Of a DNA stretch of 48,016 nucleotides, positions 19,164 to 29,204 are shown piece after piece (positions within the stretch are counted from its first letter, which is position 1; each line of letters opens with the position of its first letter). The translations under genes were made by a program, and so were the position numbers. The DNA comes from an uncultured Lactobacillus sp. (lineage in GTDB: Bacteria; Bacillota; Bacilli; Lactobacillales; Lactobacillaceae): positions 1 through 48,016 of the forward strand of contig CAMLMR010000004.1 of NCBI GenBank assembly GCA_946481335.1, written 5' to 3'. Below the pieces are notes generated by a model. That model did no database searches. It was given only the letters and a program-made list of their open reading frames with translations, and was not told where the DNA came from.

Positions 19164-20510
19164 TTACTTAATTAATTCATCGTTTTTAATGTGTTTTTGA
19201 AATTCTTGATAGACAGGTTCGAATAAATCAATATCGCTGTCCTTGGATAACATTTCCTTAGGGAAGAAGAAGCGTTCATCACCTAAATGCTTACCAGTAA
19301 CGGCACTAACTAGTTGAGAAATCTTTGATAGCTCAATCATTGTGCCATCGTTTCTACGTAATTCGATTTGTGTAGCATGGTGCTTCTTGTTTGGATCATA
19401 AGCATCATATGGTAAATCAAAACTGTTATTAACGGCAGTGTAGTAGGTGATTTCGAAACCAGTTTCTTGAATCCATTTTTGCATGGTTGGAATTAATGAT
19501 TCTGTTTCATTATTGTATTCAACCGACTTGAATGGTTTTCTATTGATGAAACGATCAGCTAAATCGGAAAGGATTTGATCATCTGATTCAATCCAATTGA
19601 TAAAGTAGGTGTTCAAGACACCATCGTCTAGTTTTAAATAGTCATCAATATTGAATTCATTCTTGAAGAATGGCATCAATAGGTGAGGAGTTAGACGGTC
19701 GTTTTTATCCAGTTGACTAGATAGTTCCTTGGCTCTTTGAAGTAGGTGGCTTAGGATAACTTCCATTGAACGTGATACTGGATGGAAGTACACTTGCATG
19801 TACATTTGCAAACGGGAGATGATGTAGTCTTCAACGGCATGCATACCATTGATTTCAAAACAGATACCACCTTCGTATGGTCTCATCACACGTAAGATTC
19901 TAGTTAAATCAAAGTTACCATAGTTGGCGCCCGTATTATAGGCATCTCTTAATAGGTAATCCATTCGATCGGCGTCACATTGACTAGAAATCATTTGAAC
20001 CACTTGTTGGTTTGGATAAGTGTGATCGATAACGCTAGCAACTTCCTTGGGGAAGTTAGGACTAATCTTACTCAAAACTTGGTTAACTTCTGTTTTTTCA
20101 GAAGTGATAATTTCTTGAGTGATTGCTTCGTGATCGGTACCAAAGATGTGTTCAAACGTATGTGAGTACGCACCGTGTCCAATATCATGGAGTAGTGCGG
20201 CACAAAGCGCAACTAATCTTTGGGAGTCGTCCCACAAACCATCGCCAGCAACTTGGCTAGGATAGTTTCTAAGGAAGCCATCACAGATGCGACGAGTAAT
20301 TTCATACACTCCTAAACTGTGGGTAAATCTTGAATGTTCTGCACCATGGAATGTGAATGAAGCAGGACCTAATTGTTTTATTCTTCTTAATCGTTGAAAT
20401 TCTTTAGTATTAATCAAATCTAAAATGACTTGGTGTTGTACGTAAATGTAGTTAAGAACCGGATCTCGAAAAACCTTTTCTCGAGGTAGTAGTTTTTCTT
20501 GGTATTCCAA
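19164..20510 (-). CDS. HD-domain phosphohydrolase (YwfO-like)
   Basis: This 448-residue metal-dependent HD hydrolase is related to dGTPase-like proteins and YwfO. HD-domain residues are HSRFTHSLGVYEITR, LCAALLHDIGHGAYSH (HD dyad) and SQCDADRMDYLLRDA. Family relatives hydrolyse (d)NTPs or are uncharacterised. It begins at ATG 20510 behind TAAGGAGGTAAG and leads a two-gene minus operon with the HAD gene. In Bacillus the homologue likewise neighbours ywiB/rpoE-region genes. Confidence 0.88.
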   Translation of the reverse strand: MEYQEKLLPREKVFRDPVLNYIYVQHQVILDLINTKEFQRLRRIKQLGPASFTFHGAEHSRFTHSLGVYEITRRICDGFLRNYPSQVAGDGLWDDSQRLVALCAALLHDIGHGAYSHTFEHIFGTDHEAITQEIITSEKTEVNQVLSKISPNFPKEVASVIDHTYPNQQVVQMISSQCDADRMDYLLRDAYNTGANYGNFDLTRILRVMRPYEGGICFEINGMHAVEDYIISRLQMYMQVYFHPVSRSMEVILSHLLQRAKELSSQLDKNDRLTPHLLMPFFKNEFNIDDYLKLDDGVLNTYFINWIESDDQILSDLADRFINRKPFKSVEYNNETESLIPTMQKWIQETGFEITYYTAVNNSFDLPYDAYDPNKKHHATQIELRRNDGTMIELSKISQLVSAVTGKHLGDERFFFPKEMLSKDSDIDLFEPVYQEFQKHIKNDELIK

Positions 20511-20673
20511 ATTCTTACCTCCTTACTATCTATATATAAGTTATTTATGCTTATTATAACAAAGTTTTAAATGAAATAATTAATTTTCCGACCATTAATT
20601 AATGCATTTATCGGGATGTCCGTATATAATATTAGTTTGTGATATATGAAATGAGGGAAGGTGAGTCAGTGTG

Positions 20674-21114
20674 ATGGATAAAAATGAAAATGCTCAAAAG
20701 GTTGTTGTGAACTTAAAGACAACCATTTTCCAAGATGCCGAACGCGAAGACTTTATATTTGAAGAAGTGGGTAGTCTAGTTCAAATGAATAATGGACTAT
20801 ACCTTCGCTTTGCTGAACATCAAGACAATCAAGAGGTGGCCAACGTCACTTTGAAGATTACAGATGAACATGTTCAATTAACTCGCCAAGCAAAAGGTGG
20901 ACATCACTCTAGAATGATTTTTGATGAAAACAAAGATCACGACACAATTTACCAAACTGAGTATGGTCCAATAAAAATTTTGGTCAAAACAAAAGAGCTA
21001 AACTATGATTATAACAATGAAATTAATAATGGTAAGCTTGATATTGACTATGAATTACATTCCGGTGGAATGATTGTAGGAGAGTACAATCTTGCATTGC
21101 AATTTTTTGCTTAA
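20674..21114 (+). CDS. DUF1934 family protein (YwiB-like)
   Basis: This 146-residue protein has the DUF1934 pattern of a small lipocalin-like beta barrel: VVNLKTTIFQDAEREDF, GLYLRFAEHQD, VTLKITDEHVQLTRQ, and a C-terminal YEL-GGMIVGEYNLAL. The function is unknown. ATG 20674 is preferred over GTG 20671; the ribosome site is GGGAAGGTGAG. A TATAAT at about 20626 may be its -10. It precedes rpoE, as ywiB does in several Bacilli. Confidence 0.85.
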   Translation: MDKNENAQKVVVNLKTTIFQDAEREDFIFEEVGSLVQMNNGLYLRFAEHQDNQEVANVTLKITDEHVQLTRQAKGGHHSRMIFDENKDHDTIYQTEYGPIKILVKTKELNYDYNNEINNGKLDIDYELHSGGMIVGEYNLALQFFA

Positions 21115-21157
21115 AAAGGTATGATATTAATAGTATTTTGAAAGGACGTGCACCGAT

Positions 21158-21739
21158 TTGAAATTACAAGCCTTAGAAGGTAAAGACAAAAAAGAATTAT
21201 CAATGGTCGAAGTTGCTCACGCAATTCTTTCTGAACGTGGGGAAGTAATGGCCTTTGCTGATATCGCCAACGAAATCCAAAAATATTTGGGTGATTCTGA
21301 TGAAGAAATTCGTAAACGATTGGTACAGTTCTACACAGATATGAACGTTGATGGTAGTTTTATTTCTTTAGGTGATAATCTTTGGGGACTAAGAACTTGG
21401 TATCCATATGATTCAATCGATGAAGCTACAGTTCATCCTGAAGACGAAGATATCGATCGTCCTAGAAAGAAAAAGCGTCGTAAGGTTAACGCATTTTTAG
21501 CTGATGCTTCTGACGATGATGACGTTATCGATTACGATGATGATGATCCAGAAGACCAAGACGACGAATTTGAAGATGCCGATGAAGGTGTCGACGAAAC
21601 CGACAAGTATCACAAAGATTTAGATGAAATTGACGAAGAGAACGATGTTGACGACGATAACATTCCTGATGGTATCGAAGGCGAATTGTCAGAATTACAT
21701 GACGATGACGAAGACATCGACGATGATTCTAAAGATTAA
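21158..21739 (+). CDS. rpoE: DNA-directed RNA polymerase delta subunit
   Basis: This 193-residue protein has an N-terminal HARE-HTH domain (about 10-80, LSMVEVAHAILSERGEVMAF) and a highly acidic disordered C-terminus with long Asp/Glu runs (about 115-193) after a basic patch RPRKKKRRK. Delta speeds core polymerase recycling and makes promoters more sensitive to the initiating NTP. The start is TTG 21158 behind AAAGGACGTG. The gene lies upstream of pyrG, whose promoter is itself NTP-sensitive. Confidence 0.95.
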   Translation: MKLQALEGKDKKELSMVEVAHAILSERGEVMAFADIANEIQKYLGDSDEEIRKRLVQFYTDMNVDGSFISLGDNLWGLRTWYPYDSIDEATVHPEDEDIDRPRKKKRRKVNAFLADASDDDDVIDYDDDDPEDQDDEFEDADEGVDETDKYHKDLDEIDEENDVDDDNIPDGIEGELSELHDDDEDIDDDSKD

Positions 21740-21769
21740 TTTTTGCTTGAAAAATAATAATTATATTTC

Positions 21770-21798
21770 TTGACTATAAAGCTAGAACAATGTAATAT
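21770..21798 (+). promoter_or_regulatory. pyrG promoter
   Basis: TTGACT (21770-21775) and TAATAT (21793-21798) have a 17-bp spacer. Transcription should begin at the GGG of GGGCTCC (21806), eight bases after the -10. This initially transcribed sequence is the hallmark of Bacillus-type CTP-regulated pyrG promoters. Confidence 0.82.
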
Positions 21799-21805
21799 AT
21801 TTTTT

Positions 21806-23546
<1,741 letters not shown>

Positions 23547-23559
23547 TAAGTTTTAAACC

Positions 23560-23590
23560 AAAAAGGCCGGATATTTTCCGGCCTTTTTTT
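23560..23590 (+). terminator. Intrinsic terminator after pyrG
   Basis: AAAAAGGCCGG (23560-23570) pairs with CCGGCCTTTTTTT (23578-23590) around ATATTTT. It is a GC-rich stem with a long T run, one of the strongest terminators in the window. Confidence 0.93.
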
Positions 23591-23707
23591 GCGTTTTTAT
23601 TAAATGTATGTTTAATTTTGCCTAAACTATTGTATTTTTAATATTTATTATTTAATATTGTTATTGTTCACTATTATTAGTGAAACTGTAAGCGAGGAAT
23701 TTAAACA

Positions 23708-24982
23708 ATGAATAAAATGATAATAAAGGGTGGCCATCGTTTATCTGGTAACGTGACCATTGGTGGGGCTAAAAATAGTACTGTTGCATTAATCCCGGCA
23801 GCTATTTTAGCCGACACACCAGTGCAATTTGACATGGTGCCAAACATCTTAGATGTACACAATCTAATGGTGATTTTGGAGTCAATGAATGTCTCATCAG
23901 ATTTTGCCGATGGAATATTAAACGTCGACCCAACAACAATAAATGAAAGTGCTTTACCAAGTAAGGCGATTAAAAGTTTAAGAGCATCATACTACTTCAT
24001 GGGAGCATTATTAGGACGCTTTGGTCGTGCTAAGATTACTTTCCCTGGGGGAGATAACATTGGTCCTAGACCAATTGACCAACACATCAAGGCTTTTGAA
24101 GCAATGGGGGCAAAAGTTGAAAATGATGGTGATGAAATCATCATTACTACTGAAGAAGATGGTTTACATGGTGCACAAATCTTCTTAGATGTTGTCTCAG
24201 TAGGGGCAACCATCAATGCTATTTTAGCTGCTGTTAAAGCAAACGGTTCAACTGTCATCAGAAATGCTGCCAAAGAACCAGAAATTATTGATGTTGTTAC
24301 ATTCTTGAATAACATGGGTGCAAAGATTAGGGGCGCCGGTACAGATGTTATTAGAATTGAAGGTGTGGAATCTCTTCGTGCCAAGAATACTCACATCATT
24401 ATTCCAGATCGAATTGAAGCAGGTACATACCTATCCATGGCTGCCGCATATGGTGACGGTGTGAAGATTCAAAACGTGATTCCAGAACATTTGGAATCAT
24501 TTATTGCTAAGCTTCAAGAAATGGGGATTGATCTACAAATCAATGAAGACAGCATTTACGTTCCAAAAACAGATGCGCTTAAGAACATTGAAATTAAGAC
24601 AATGCCATATCCTGGATTCGCCACTGATTTACAACAACCAATAACGCCACTACTACTAATGGCTGCAGGTGATAGTACAATCATTGATACCATTTATCCA
24701 AAGAGAACTAAGCATATTGCTGAATTAAAGAAGATGGGCGCAAAGATTAGATATGATGAAGGTAATGGTACCATTATCATTAGTCATACCGATGGACTTG
24801 TTGGCTCAAAGATTGAAGCAGGGGAAATTCGTGCTGGTGCATCAGAAATGATTGCAGGTCTAATGGCACAAGGTACCACTGTTATCGATAATGCTGACAA
24901 CATTTTACGTGGTTACGATAATATTATTGATAAGCTAACCAACTTAAATGCAGTCGTCGAATTAGTTAATGATGAAAGTTAA
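23708..24982 (+). CDS. murA: UDP-N-acetylglucosamine 1-carboxyvinyltransferase
   Basis: This 424-residue EPSP-synthase-fold enzyme adds enolpyruvate from PEP to UDP-GlcNAc, the first committed step of peptidoglycan synthesis. It shows [14 protein letters not shown], the active-site loop, and GYDNIIDKL at the end. The usual catalytic Cys of PGGCxIGxRP is Asp116 here ([11 protein letters not shown], codon 24053-24055). Cys-to-Asp enzymes are active and fosfomycin-insensitive in other phyla. It is probably the MurA2/MurZ paralogue by location (pyrG-murA-rpmE); whether a Cys-type paralogue exists elsewhere cannot be seen. The ribosome site is GCGAGGAA. Confidence 0.95.
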   Translation: MNKMIIKGGHRLSGNVTIGGAKNSTVALIPAAILADTPVQFDMVPNILDVHNLMVILESMNVSSDFADGILNVDPTTINESALPSKAIKSLRASYYFMGALLGRFGRAKITFPGGDNIGPRPIDQHIKAFEAMGAKVENDGDEIIITTEEDGLHGAQIFLDVVSVGATINAILAAVKANGSTVIRNAAKEPEIIDVVTFLNNMGAKIRGAGTDVIRIEGVESLRAKNTHIIIPDRIEAGTYLSMAAAYGDGVKIQNVIPEHLESFIAKLQEMGIDLQINEDSIYVPKTDALKNIEIKTMPYPGFATDLQQPITPLLLMAAGDSTIIDTIYPKRTKHIAELKKMGAKIRYDEGNGTIIISHTDGLVGSKIEAGEIRAGASEMIAGLMAQGTTVIDNADNILRGYDNIIDKLTNLNAVVELVNDES

Positions 24983-25084
24983 TTTTCGTGTTGAATTAAC
25001 TTCTATTTAGTGTTACTATAATCAAGTCGACTAAACGATAATCTCTGAATCAACATATGATACAGGGCAAAGGAGCGATTTATA

Positions 25085-25330
25085 ATGAAACAAGGAATTC
25101 ATCCAGAATACCACCAAGTGGTATTCCAAGATACAAGTACTGGTTTTAAATTCATGGCTGGTTCAACTATGAACTCAGCTGAAACTATCACTATGGATGA
25201 TGGTAATGAATACCCATTAGTACGTCTTGAAATTTCTTCAGATTCTCATCCATTCTACACTGGCCGTGAAAAGTTCACTCAAGCCGATGGTGCTGTGGAT
25301 CGTTTCAACAAGAAATACGGTTTCAAGTAA
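25085..25330 (+). CDS. rpmE2: Ribosomal protein L31 type B
   Basis: This 81-residue L31 begins [19 protein letters not shown] and ends [10 protein letters not shown]. It lacks the zinc-binding Cys of L31 type A, so it is the zinc-independent form. The gene follows murA after 102 bases, the slot where rho-rpmE is found in relatives; no rho is present. AAAGGAGCG precedes the ATG. Confidence 0.97.
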   Translation: MKQGIHPEYHQVVFQDTSTGFKFMAGSTMNSAETITMDDGNEYPLVRLEISSDSHPFYTGREKFTQADGAVDRFNKKYGFK

Positions 25331-25341
25331 AGATAAAAAAG

Positions 25342-25370
25342 ACATATCCGTTTCGGATATGTTTTTTTTT
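25342..25370. terminator. Bidirectional intrinsic terminator (rpmE2 / tyrosine phosphatase)
   Basis: ACATATCCG (25342-25350) and CGGATATGT (25354-25362) form a 9-bp stem with a TTT loop. Ten T follow on plus, and an A6 run precedes on plus, giving a T run on minus. Confidence 0.87.
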
Positions 25371-25840
25371 TACATATTTAGTACATAATCAATCCATTTT
25401 GGCATGGCTTCATTAATTTGTTCAAAGGTTAAATCAAAGTTGCCAGTATACCAAGGATCTGCGATTTCTGAACCTTGCATTCCATCGATGACACCTAAGC
25501 AAAGATGAATCTTGTGAGCTTGATCCTTTGGTGCCCAGTGAAGAAGGTTATTGATGTTTTCGAAATCCATTCCAATAATTAAGTCATACTTTTGGAAATC
25601 AGATGATTCGATTTGTCTAGAGTGTTGACCGGCATAACTGATTTGTTTTTGGTCTAACAATTTACGAACTTCTGGGTGAGGCGGATTGCCAATTTCTTCG
25701 GTACTTGTTGCTGCTGAATCAACTGCGATTTGATTTTCTAGTCCACGTTCCTTAATGATTTTGCTAAAAATAGCCTGAGCCATTGCAGAACGACAAACGT
25801 TTCCATGGCACACAAATAAGACTTTTTTCAAAGTAGTCAC
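25370..25840 (-). CDS. Low-molecular-weight protein tyrosine phosphatase
   Basis: This 156-residue LMW phosphatase has the catalytic P-loop CHGNVCRS (CX5R) near residues 11-18 and the general-acid Asp in ADPWYTGNF near 125. It dephosphorylates phosphotyrosine, possibly in capsule or polysaccharide control, but no tyrosine kinase gene is nearby. The start is GTG 25840 behind GGGGAC; no ATG is better placed. It is monocistronic on the minus strand between two plus-strand blocks. Confidence 0.92.
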   Translation of the reverse strand: MTTLKKVLFVCHGNVCRSAMAQAIFSKIIKERGLENQIAVDSAATSTEEIGNPPHPEVRKLLDQKQISYAGQHSRQIESSDFQKYDLIIGMDFENINNLLHWAPKDQAHKIHLCLGVIDGMQGSEIADPWYTGNFDLTFEQINEAMPKWIDYVLNM

Positions 25841-25979
25841 GTCCCCATTAATTATTATCCATTAAACATATTAACAGTGTTTTGACAATTAGTTAATAGT
25901 TTTTATAAGACCTCATTAAAAACAAAGGATTGTCTCATAATGGATAGAAAAATCGGGTTTAAAATAATTTATCGTTTCA

Positions 25980-25988
25980 TGTTATAAT
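25980..25988 (+). promoter_or_regulatory. murF promoter (extended -10)
   Basis: TGTTATAAT forms an extended -10 (TATAAT at 25983-25988), 44 bases upstream of murF. The -35 region is weak, as is common with extended -10 promoters. Confidence 0.5.
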
Positions 25989-26032
25989 ATGTGTAACACT
26001 TATCGAACTGATGAAATGGAGATTTATTAGAT

Positions 26033-27403
26033 ATGAAAATGTCACTTACAGAAGTTGCTCGTGCAGTTTCTGCGCAAAACGATATTAGCGAATATGAAGA
26101 TATTGATATTACTAGTGTTGCTTTTGATAGCAGAGAACTAACCTCGGGGGCACTATTTGTGCCACTTATTAGTGAAAACGATGGCCACGACTACATTCAA
26201 AGTGCAATTGATAATGGTGCCGTTGCAACTTTCTGGCAAAAAGACCACGAAAATGCTCCAACAGATTTTCCAATTATCGTTGTTGATAATACTTTAGAAG
26301 CACTGCAAAGATTGAGCCAATACTACTTAGCTAAGATTAATCCTAAGGTAGTCGCAATTACCGGTAGTAATGGAAAGACTACTACTAAGGATATGGTTGC
26401 TTCAGTATTATCTACTCAATTTAATGTCACTAAGACCCACGCTAATTTCAATAACGAAATTGGTGTGCCAATGACTATTTTAGACATGGAACCCAACACT
26501 GAAGTATTGGTTGTTGAAATGGGAATGGATCGTCCAGGTCAATTAGACTTCTTAAGTCATTTGGTAGAACCAGACGTTGCTGCCATTACAATGATTGGTG
26601 AAGCACATATCGAATTCTTTGGTACTCGTGATAAGATTGCCGATGCCAAGATGGAAATCGTAAACGGTTTAAAAGAAGATGGTATTTTTGTTTACAATGG
26701 AGACGAACCACTACTAGCAAGTAGAAGTGAATCATTACCATTCAAACGTACCTTTGGACTAACTGAAGATGATGACTATTATGCTCATGACATCTCAGGT
26801 ACTCAAGTTGAAACTACATTTAAGGTTAATAAATACCCAGATGTTGAATTCAAAATTCCAATGATTGGGGAATACAACGTAAACAATGCGTTGGTTGCCA
26901 TTACAATCGGTGATTTATACAGAATTAGGGAAGAAAACATCCAAAAGGCATTATTAAATGTTAATTTGACTGATAACAGAACTGAATGGATTGAAGGAAA
27001 CAAACATGAAATGATTCTTTCAGACGTTTATAATTCAAATCCTACTGCTGTTAAAGAAGTAGTGAACGCATTTACACGTGAAAAAATTGATGGCCGTAAG
27101 ATTGCCGTTTTAGGTGATATGTTGGAATTAGGCGATCAATCCGCAGAACTTCATGCATCACTAGCAGATGTTTTGGATCCAAAAGAGGTTCAAAGCTTAT
27201 ACCTTATTGGATCTGATATGAAGTATCTATACGATAAATTAAGTTCTGTTTATCCACCAGAAAACATTTTCTACTTTAAGGCGGATCAATTAGATGATTT
27301 ATACGATCAACTAAACGCCGAAATTTATGAAGGTGACCAAGTCTTACTAAAAGCTAGTCACGGAATTCATTTAGAAAAACTATTAGAAAAACTTACAAAT
27401 TAA
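26033..27403 (+). CDS. murF: UDP-N-acetylmuramoyl-tripeptide--D-alanyl-D-alanine ligase
   Basis: This 456-residue Mur ligase adds D-Ala-D-Ala to the UDP-MurNAc tripeptide, the last cytoplasmic stem-peptide step. The N-terminal domain has VAFDSRELTSGALFVP, the ATP loop is ITGSNGKTTTKDM (about 108-120), and HANFNNEIGVPMTIL and SDVYNSNPTAVKEV lie in the central and C-terminal domains. The length is normal. AATGGAGATT precedes the ATG. The order murF-cshA-alr is typical of Lactobacillaceae and Bacillus (murF-cshA-acpS-alr), linking D-Ala-D-Ala use and D-Ala supply. Confidence 0.97.
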   Translation: MKMSLTEVARAVSAQNDISEYEDIDITSVAFDSRELTSGALFVPLISENDGHDYIQSAIDNGAVATFWQKDHENAPTDFPIIVVDNTLEALQRLSQYYLAKINPKVVAITGSNGKTTTKDMVASVLSTQFNVTKTHANFNNEIGVPMTILDMEPNTEVLVVEMGMDRPGQLDFLSHLVEPDVAAITMIGEAHIEFFGTRDKIADAKMEIVNGLKEDGIFVYNGDEPLLASRSESLPFKRTFGLTEDDDYYAHDISGTQVETTFKVNKYPDVEFKIPMIGEYNVNNALVAITIGDLYRIREENIQKALLNVNLTDNRTEWIEGNKHEMILSDVYNSNPTAVKEVVNAFTREKIDGRKIAVLGDMLELGDQSAELHASLADVLDPKEVQSLYLIGSDMKYLYDKLSSVYPPENIFYFKADQLDDLYDQLNAEIYEGDQVLLKASHGIHLEKLLEKLTN

Positions 27404-27417
27404 TATAGGTAATTCAT

Positions 27418-27446
27418 TTGCTAATTTAGCTCAAAAGGGTTATATT
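27418..27446 (+). promoter_or_regulatory. cshA promoter with long leader
   Basis: TTGCTA (27418-27423) and TATATT (27441-27446) have a 17-bp spacer, just after the murF stop. It would give a 5' leader of about 118 bases before the cshA TTG start. Within it, ATTAGC (27492-27497) can pair with GCTAAT (27525-27530), with an inner GGGAA/TTCC stem. Long leaders of DEAD-box helicase genes often carry cold or autoregulatory elements. Confidence 0.45.
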
Positions 27447-27571
27447 AGTCTAGTTACATTTTTTAGAACACGGAATTTTTATAATCAAGTGATTAGCGCA
27501 TTAACGGGAACGGATTCTTCCTTAGCTAATGACGGTATTATATTGAATGTTTCGTTTAGGAGGAAACATAT

Positions 27572-29101
27572 TTGAAGTTTAGAGAATTAGGTCTTTCAGA
27601 AGATCTATTAAAAGCGATTGAAGACAAGGGTTTTAAGGAAGCCACTCCAATCCAAGCAGAAACAATTCCTTTATCCCTACAAGGAAAGGATGTTTTAGGA
27701 CAAGCACAAACAGGTACAGGTAAGACAGCTGCTTTTGCTCTTCCTATTATTGAACACGTTGATTTAGACAATCCAAACGTGCAAGCATTAGTTATTTCAC
27801 CAACTCGTGAATTAGCTATTCAAACTCAAGGCGAAATTAGTCGTTTTGGAAAAGAAAAGGGCGTTAAGGCTGTATCAGTTTTTGGTGGTTCTGACATCAG
27901 AAGACAAATCCAAAACCTAAAGCGTAAACCACAAGTTGTTGTGGGAACTCCTGGACGTTTATTGGATCATATCAATAGACGTACATTAAAATTAGACCAT
28001 GTTAAGACATTGGTACTAGATGAAGCCGATGACATGTTGGACATGGGATTTTTAGATGATATTGAAAGCATCGTAAAACAAGTTCCAGAAGAAAGACAAA
28101 CATTGTTATTCTCTGCAACTATGCCACCACAAATCAAACGTGTTGGTGTTCAATTCATGAAGGACCCTCAACAAGTTACAATCAAGGCTAAAGAATTAAC
28201 TACTGATTTAGTTGATCAATATTACATCAGAGTAAAACAATTCGAAAAGTTTGATATCATGACTAGATTCTTTGATATTCAAGCACCAAAGGTAACTATC
28301 GTATTCTGTCGTACTAAGCGTCGTGTTGACGAAGTTTCTAAGGGACTTCTACTACGCGGCTATCGTGCAGCAGGAATTCACGGTGATTTAACACAAAACC
28401 GCCGTTCTCAAATCATGAAGGACTTCAAGCATGACAAGGTTGACGTTTTAGTTGCAACCGACGTTGCTGCTAGAGGTATTGATATCTCAAGTGTTACTCA
28501 CGTATACAACTACGATATTCCTCAAGATTCAGAGAGTTACGTTCATAGAATTGGTCGTACCGGTCGTGCCGGACGTCATGGTGTTTCAATGACTTTCGTT
28601 GAACCAAACGAAACTAGTTACTTAAGAGACATTGAAAAGCTAACTAAGGTTAGAATGTTACCTCTTAAGCCACCTTCAGCTGATGAAGCATTGAAGGGTC
28701 AACTAGAAGTAGCTACTAAGGAAATTGGTTCATTAATTGAAAAGACTAAGATGGAACCATTCTCAGAAGCTTCTGATGAATTGTTAGAAAAATACGATGC
28801 TAAGGAATTAGTATCATTGCTATTAAGCAAGATGACTAGAAACCAAGTTAAGGTTCACATCACTGCTGAAAAGCCACTTCCTAATAAGAACAAGCGCGGT
28901 CATGGTGGTGGATATCACCGTGGCGGTGGCAATCGTCGTGGTGGCGGCTTCAAACGTGGTGGTAACAGAAATGGTGGCGGTAACCGTCGTCGTTACAATG
29001 GTAATGGCGGTGGTAACCACCGTGATGATCACAAGAAGGGTAACCGTTCATCAAACCACAAACGTCCAAACAAGTCATTCACAATTAAAAACAAAGATTA
29101 A
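27572..29101 (+). CDS. cshA: DEAD-box RNA helicase CshA
   Basis: This 509-residue ATP-dependent RNA helicase acts in RNA decay and ribosome assembly. The Q motif is GFKEATPIQAETIP, motif I AQTGTGKT (45-52), Ia PTRELA, motif II LDEADDM near 149-155, motif III FSATMP, and motif VI HRIGRTGRAGRHG. A dimerisation region follows. The tail (about 435-509) is rich in Gly, Arg, Asn and His with RGG-like repeats for RNA binding. The start is TTG 27572 behind TTAGGAGGAAAC. Its leader is long and structured. Confidence 0.96.
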   Translation: MKFRELGLSEDLLKAIEDKGFKEATPIQAETIPLSLQGKDVLGQAQTGTGKTAAFALPIIEHVDLDNPNVQALVISPTRELAIQTQGEISRFGKEKGVKAVSVFGGSDIRRQIQNLKRKPQVVVGTPGRLLDHINRRTLKLDHVKTLVLDEADDMLDMGFLDDIESIVKQVPEERQTLLFSATMPPQIKRVGVQFMKDPQQVTIKAKELTTDLVDQYYIRVKQFEKFDIMTRFFDIQAPKVTIVFCRTKRRVDEVSKGLLLRGYRAAGIHGDLTQNRRSQIMKDFKHDKVDVLVATDVAARGIDISSVTHVYNYDIPQDSESYVHRIGRTGRAGRHGVSMTFVEPNETSYLRDIEKLTKVRMLPLKPPSADEALKGQLEVATKEIGSLIEKTKMEPFSEASDELLEKYDAKELVSLLLSKMTRNQVKVHITAEKPLPNKNKRGHGGGYHRGGGNRRGGGFKRGGNRNGGGNRRRYNGNGGGNHRDDHKKGNRSSNHKRPNKSFTIKNKD

Positions 29102-29105
29102 TAAC

Positions 29106-29148
29106 AAAAAAAGCTGTTGATATGAAAATTTGTCAATGGCTTTTTTTT
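29106..29148 (+). terminator. Intrinsic terminator after cshA
   Basis: AAGCTGTTGAT and GTCAATGGCTT pair with wobbles around an 8-nt AT-rich loop, flanked by A7 and T8 runs. Weaker stem than its neighbours. Confidence 0.65.
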
Positions 29149-29204
29149 ACATAAAGAATTACAATAAAAGGAAATGCCCATTATTAATTGGAGGAAAGAT
29201 TAAT

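Noticed and set aside
23992-24384. 130-codon open frame on the minus strand within murA
   Set aside because: Antisense shadow of a full-length conserved gene, without ribosome site or recognisable protein pattern.
24976-25002. AAGTTAATT...AATTAACTT inverted repeat at the murA stop as a terminator
   Set aside because: Purely AT 9-bp stem with no T run behind it; insufficient evidence for termination.
28823-29120. Open frames rich in Thr, Val and Ile opposite to or out of phase with the end of cshA
   Set aside because: They arise from the GGT/CGT/AAC repeats encoding the Gly-Arg-Asn tail of CshA. No ribosome site and low complexity.
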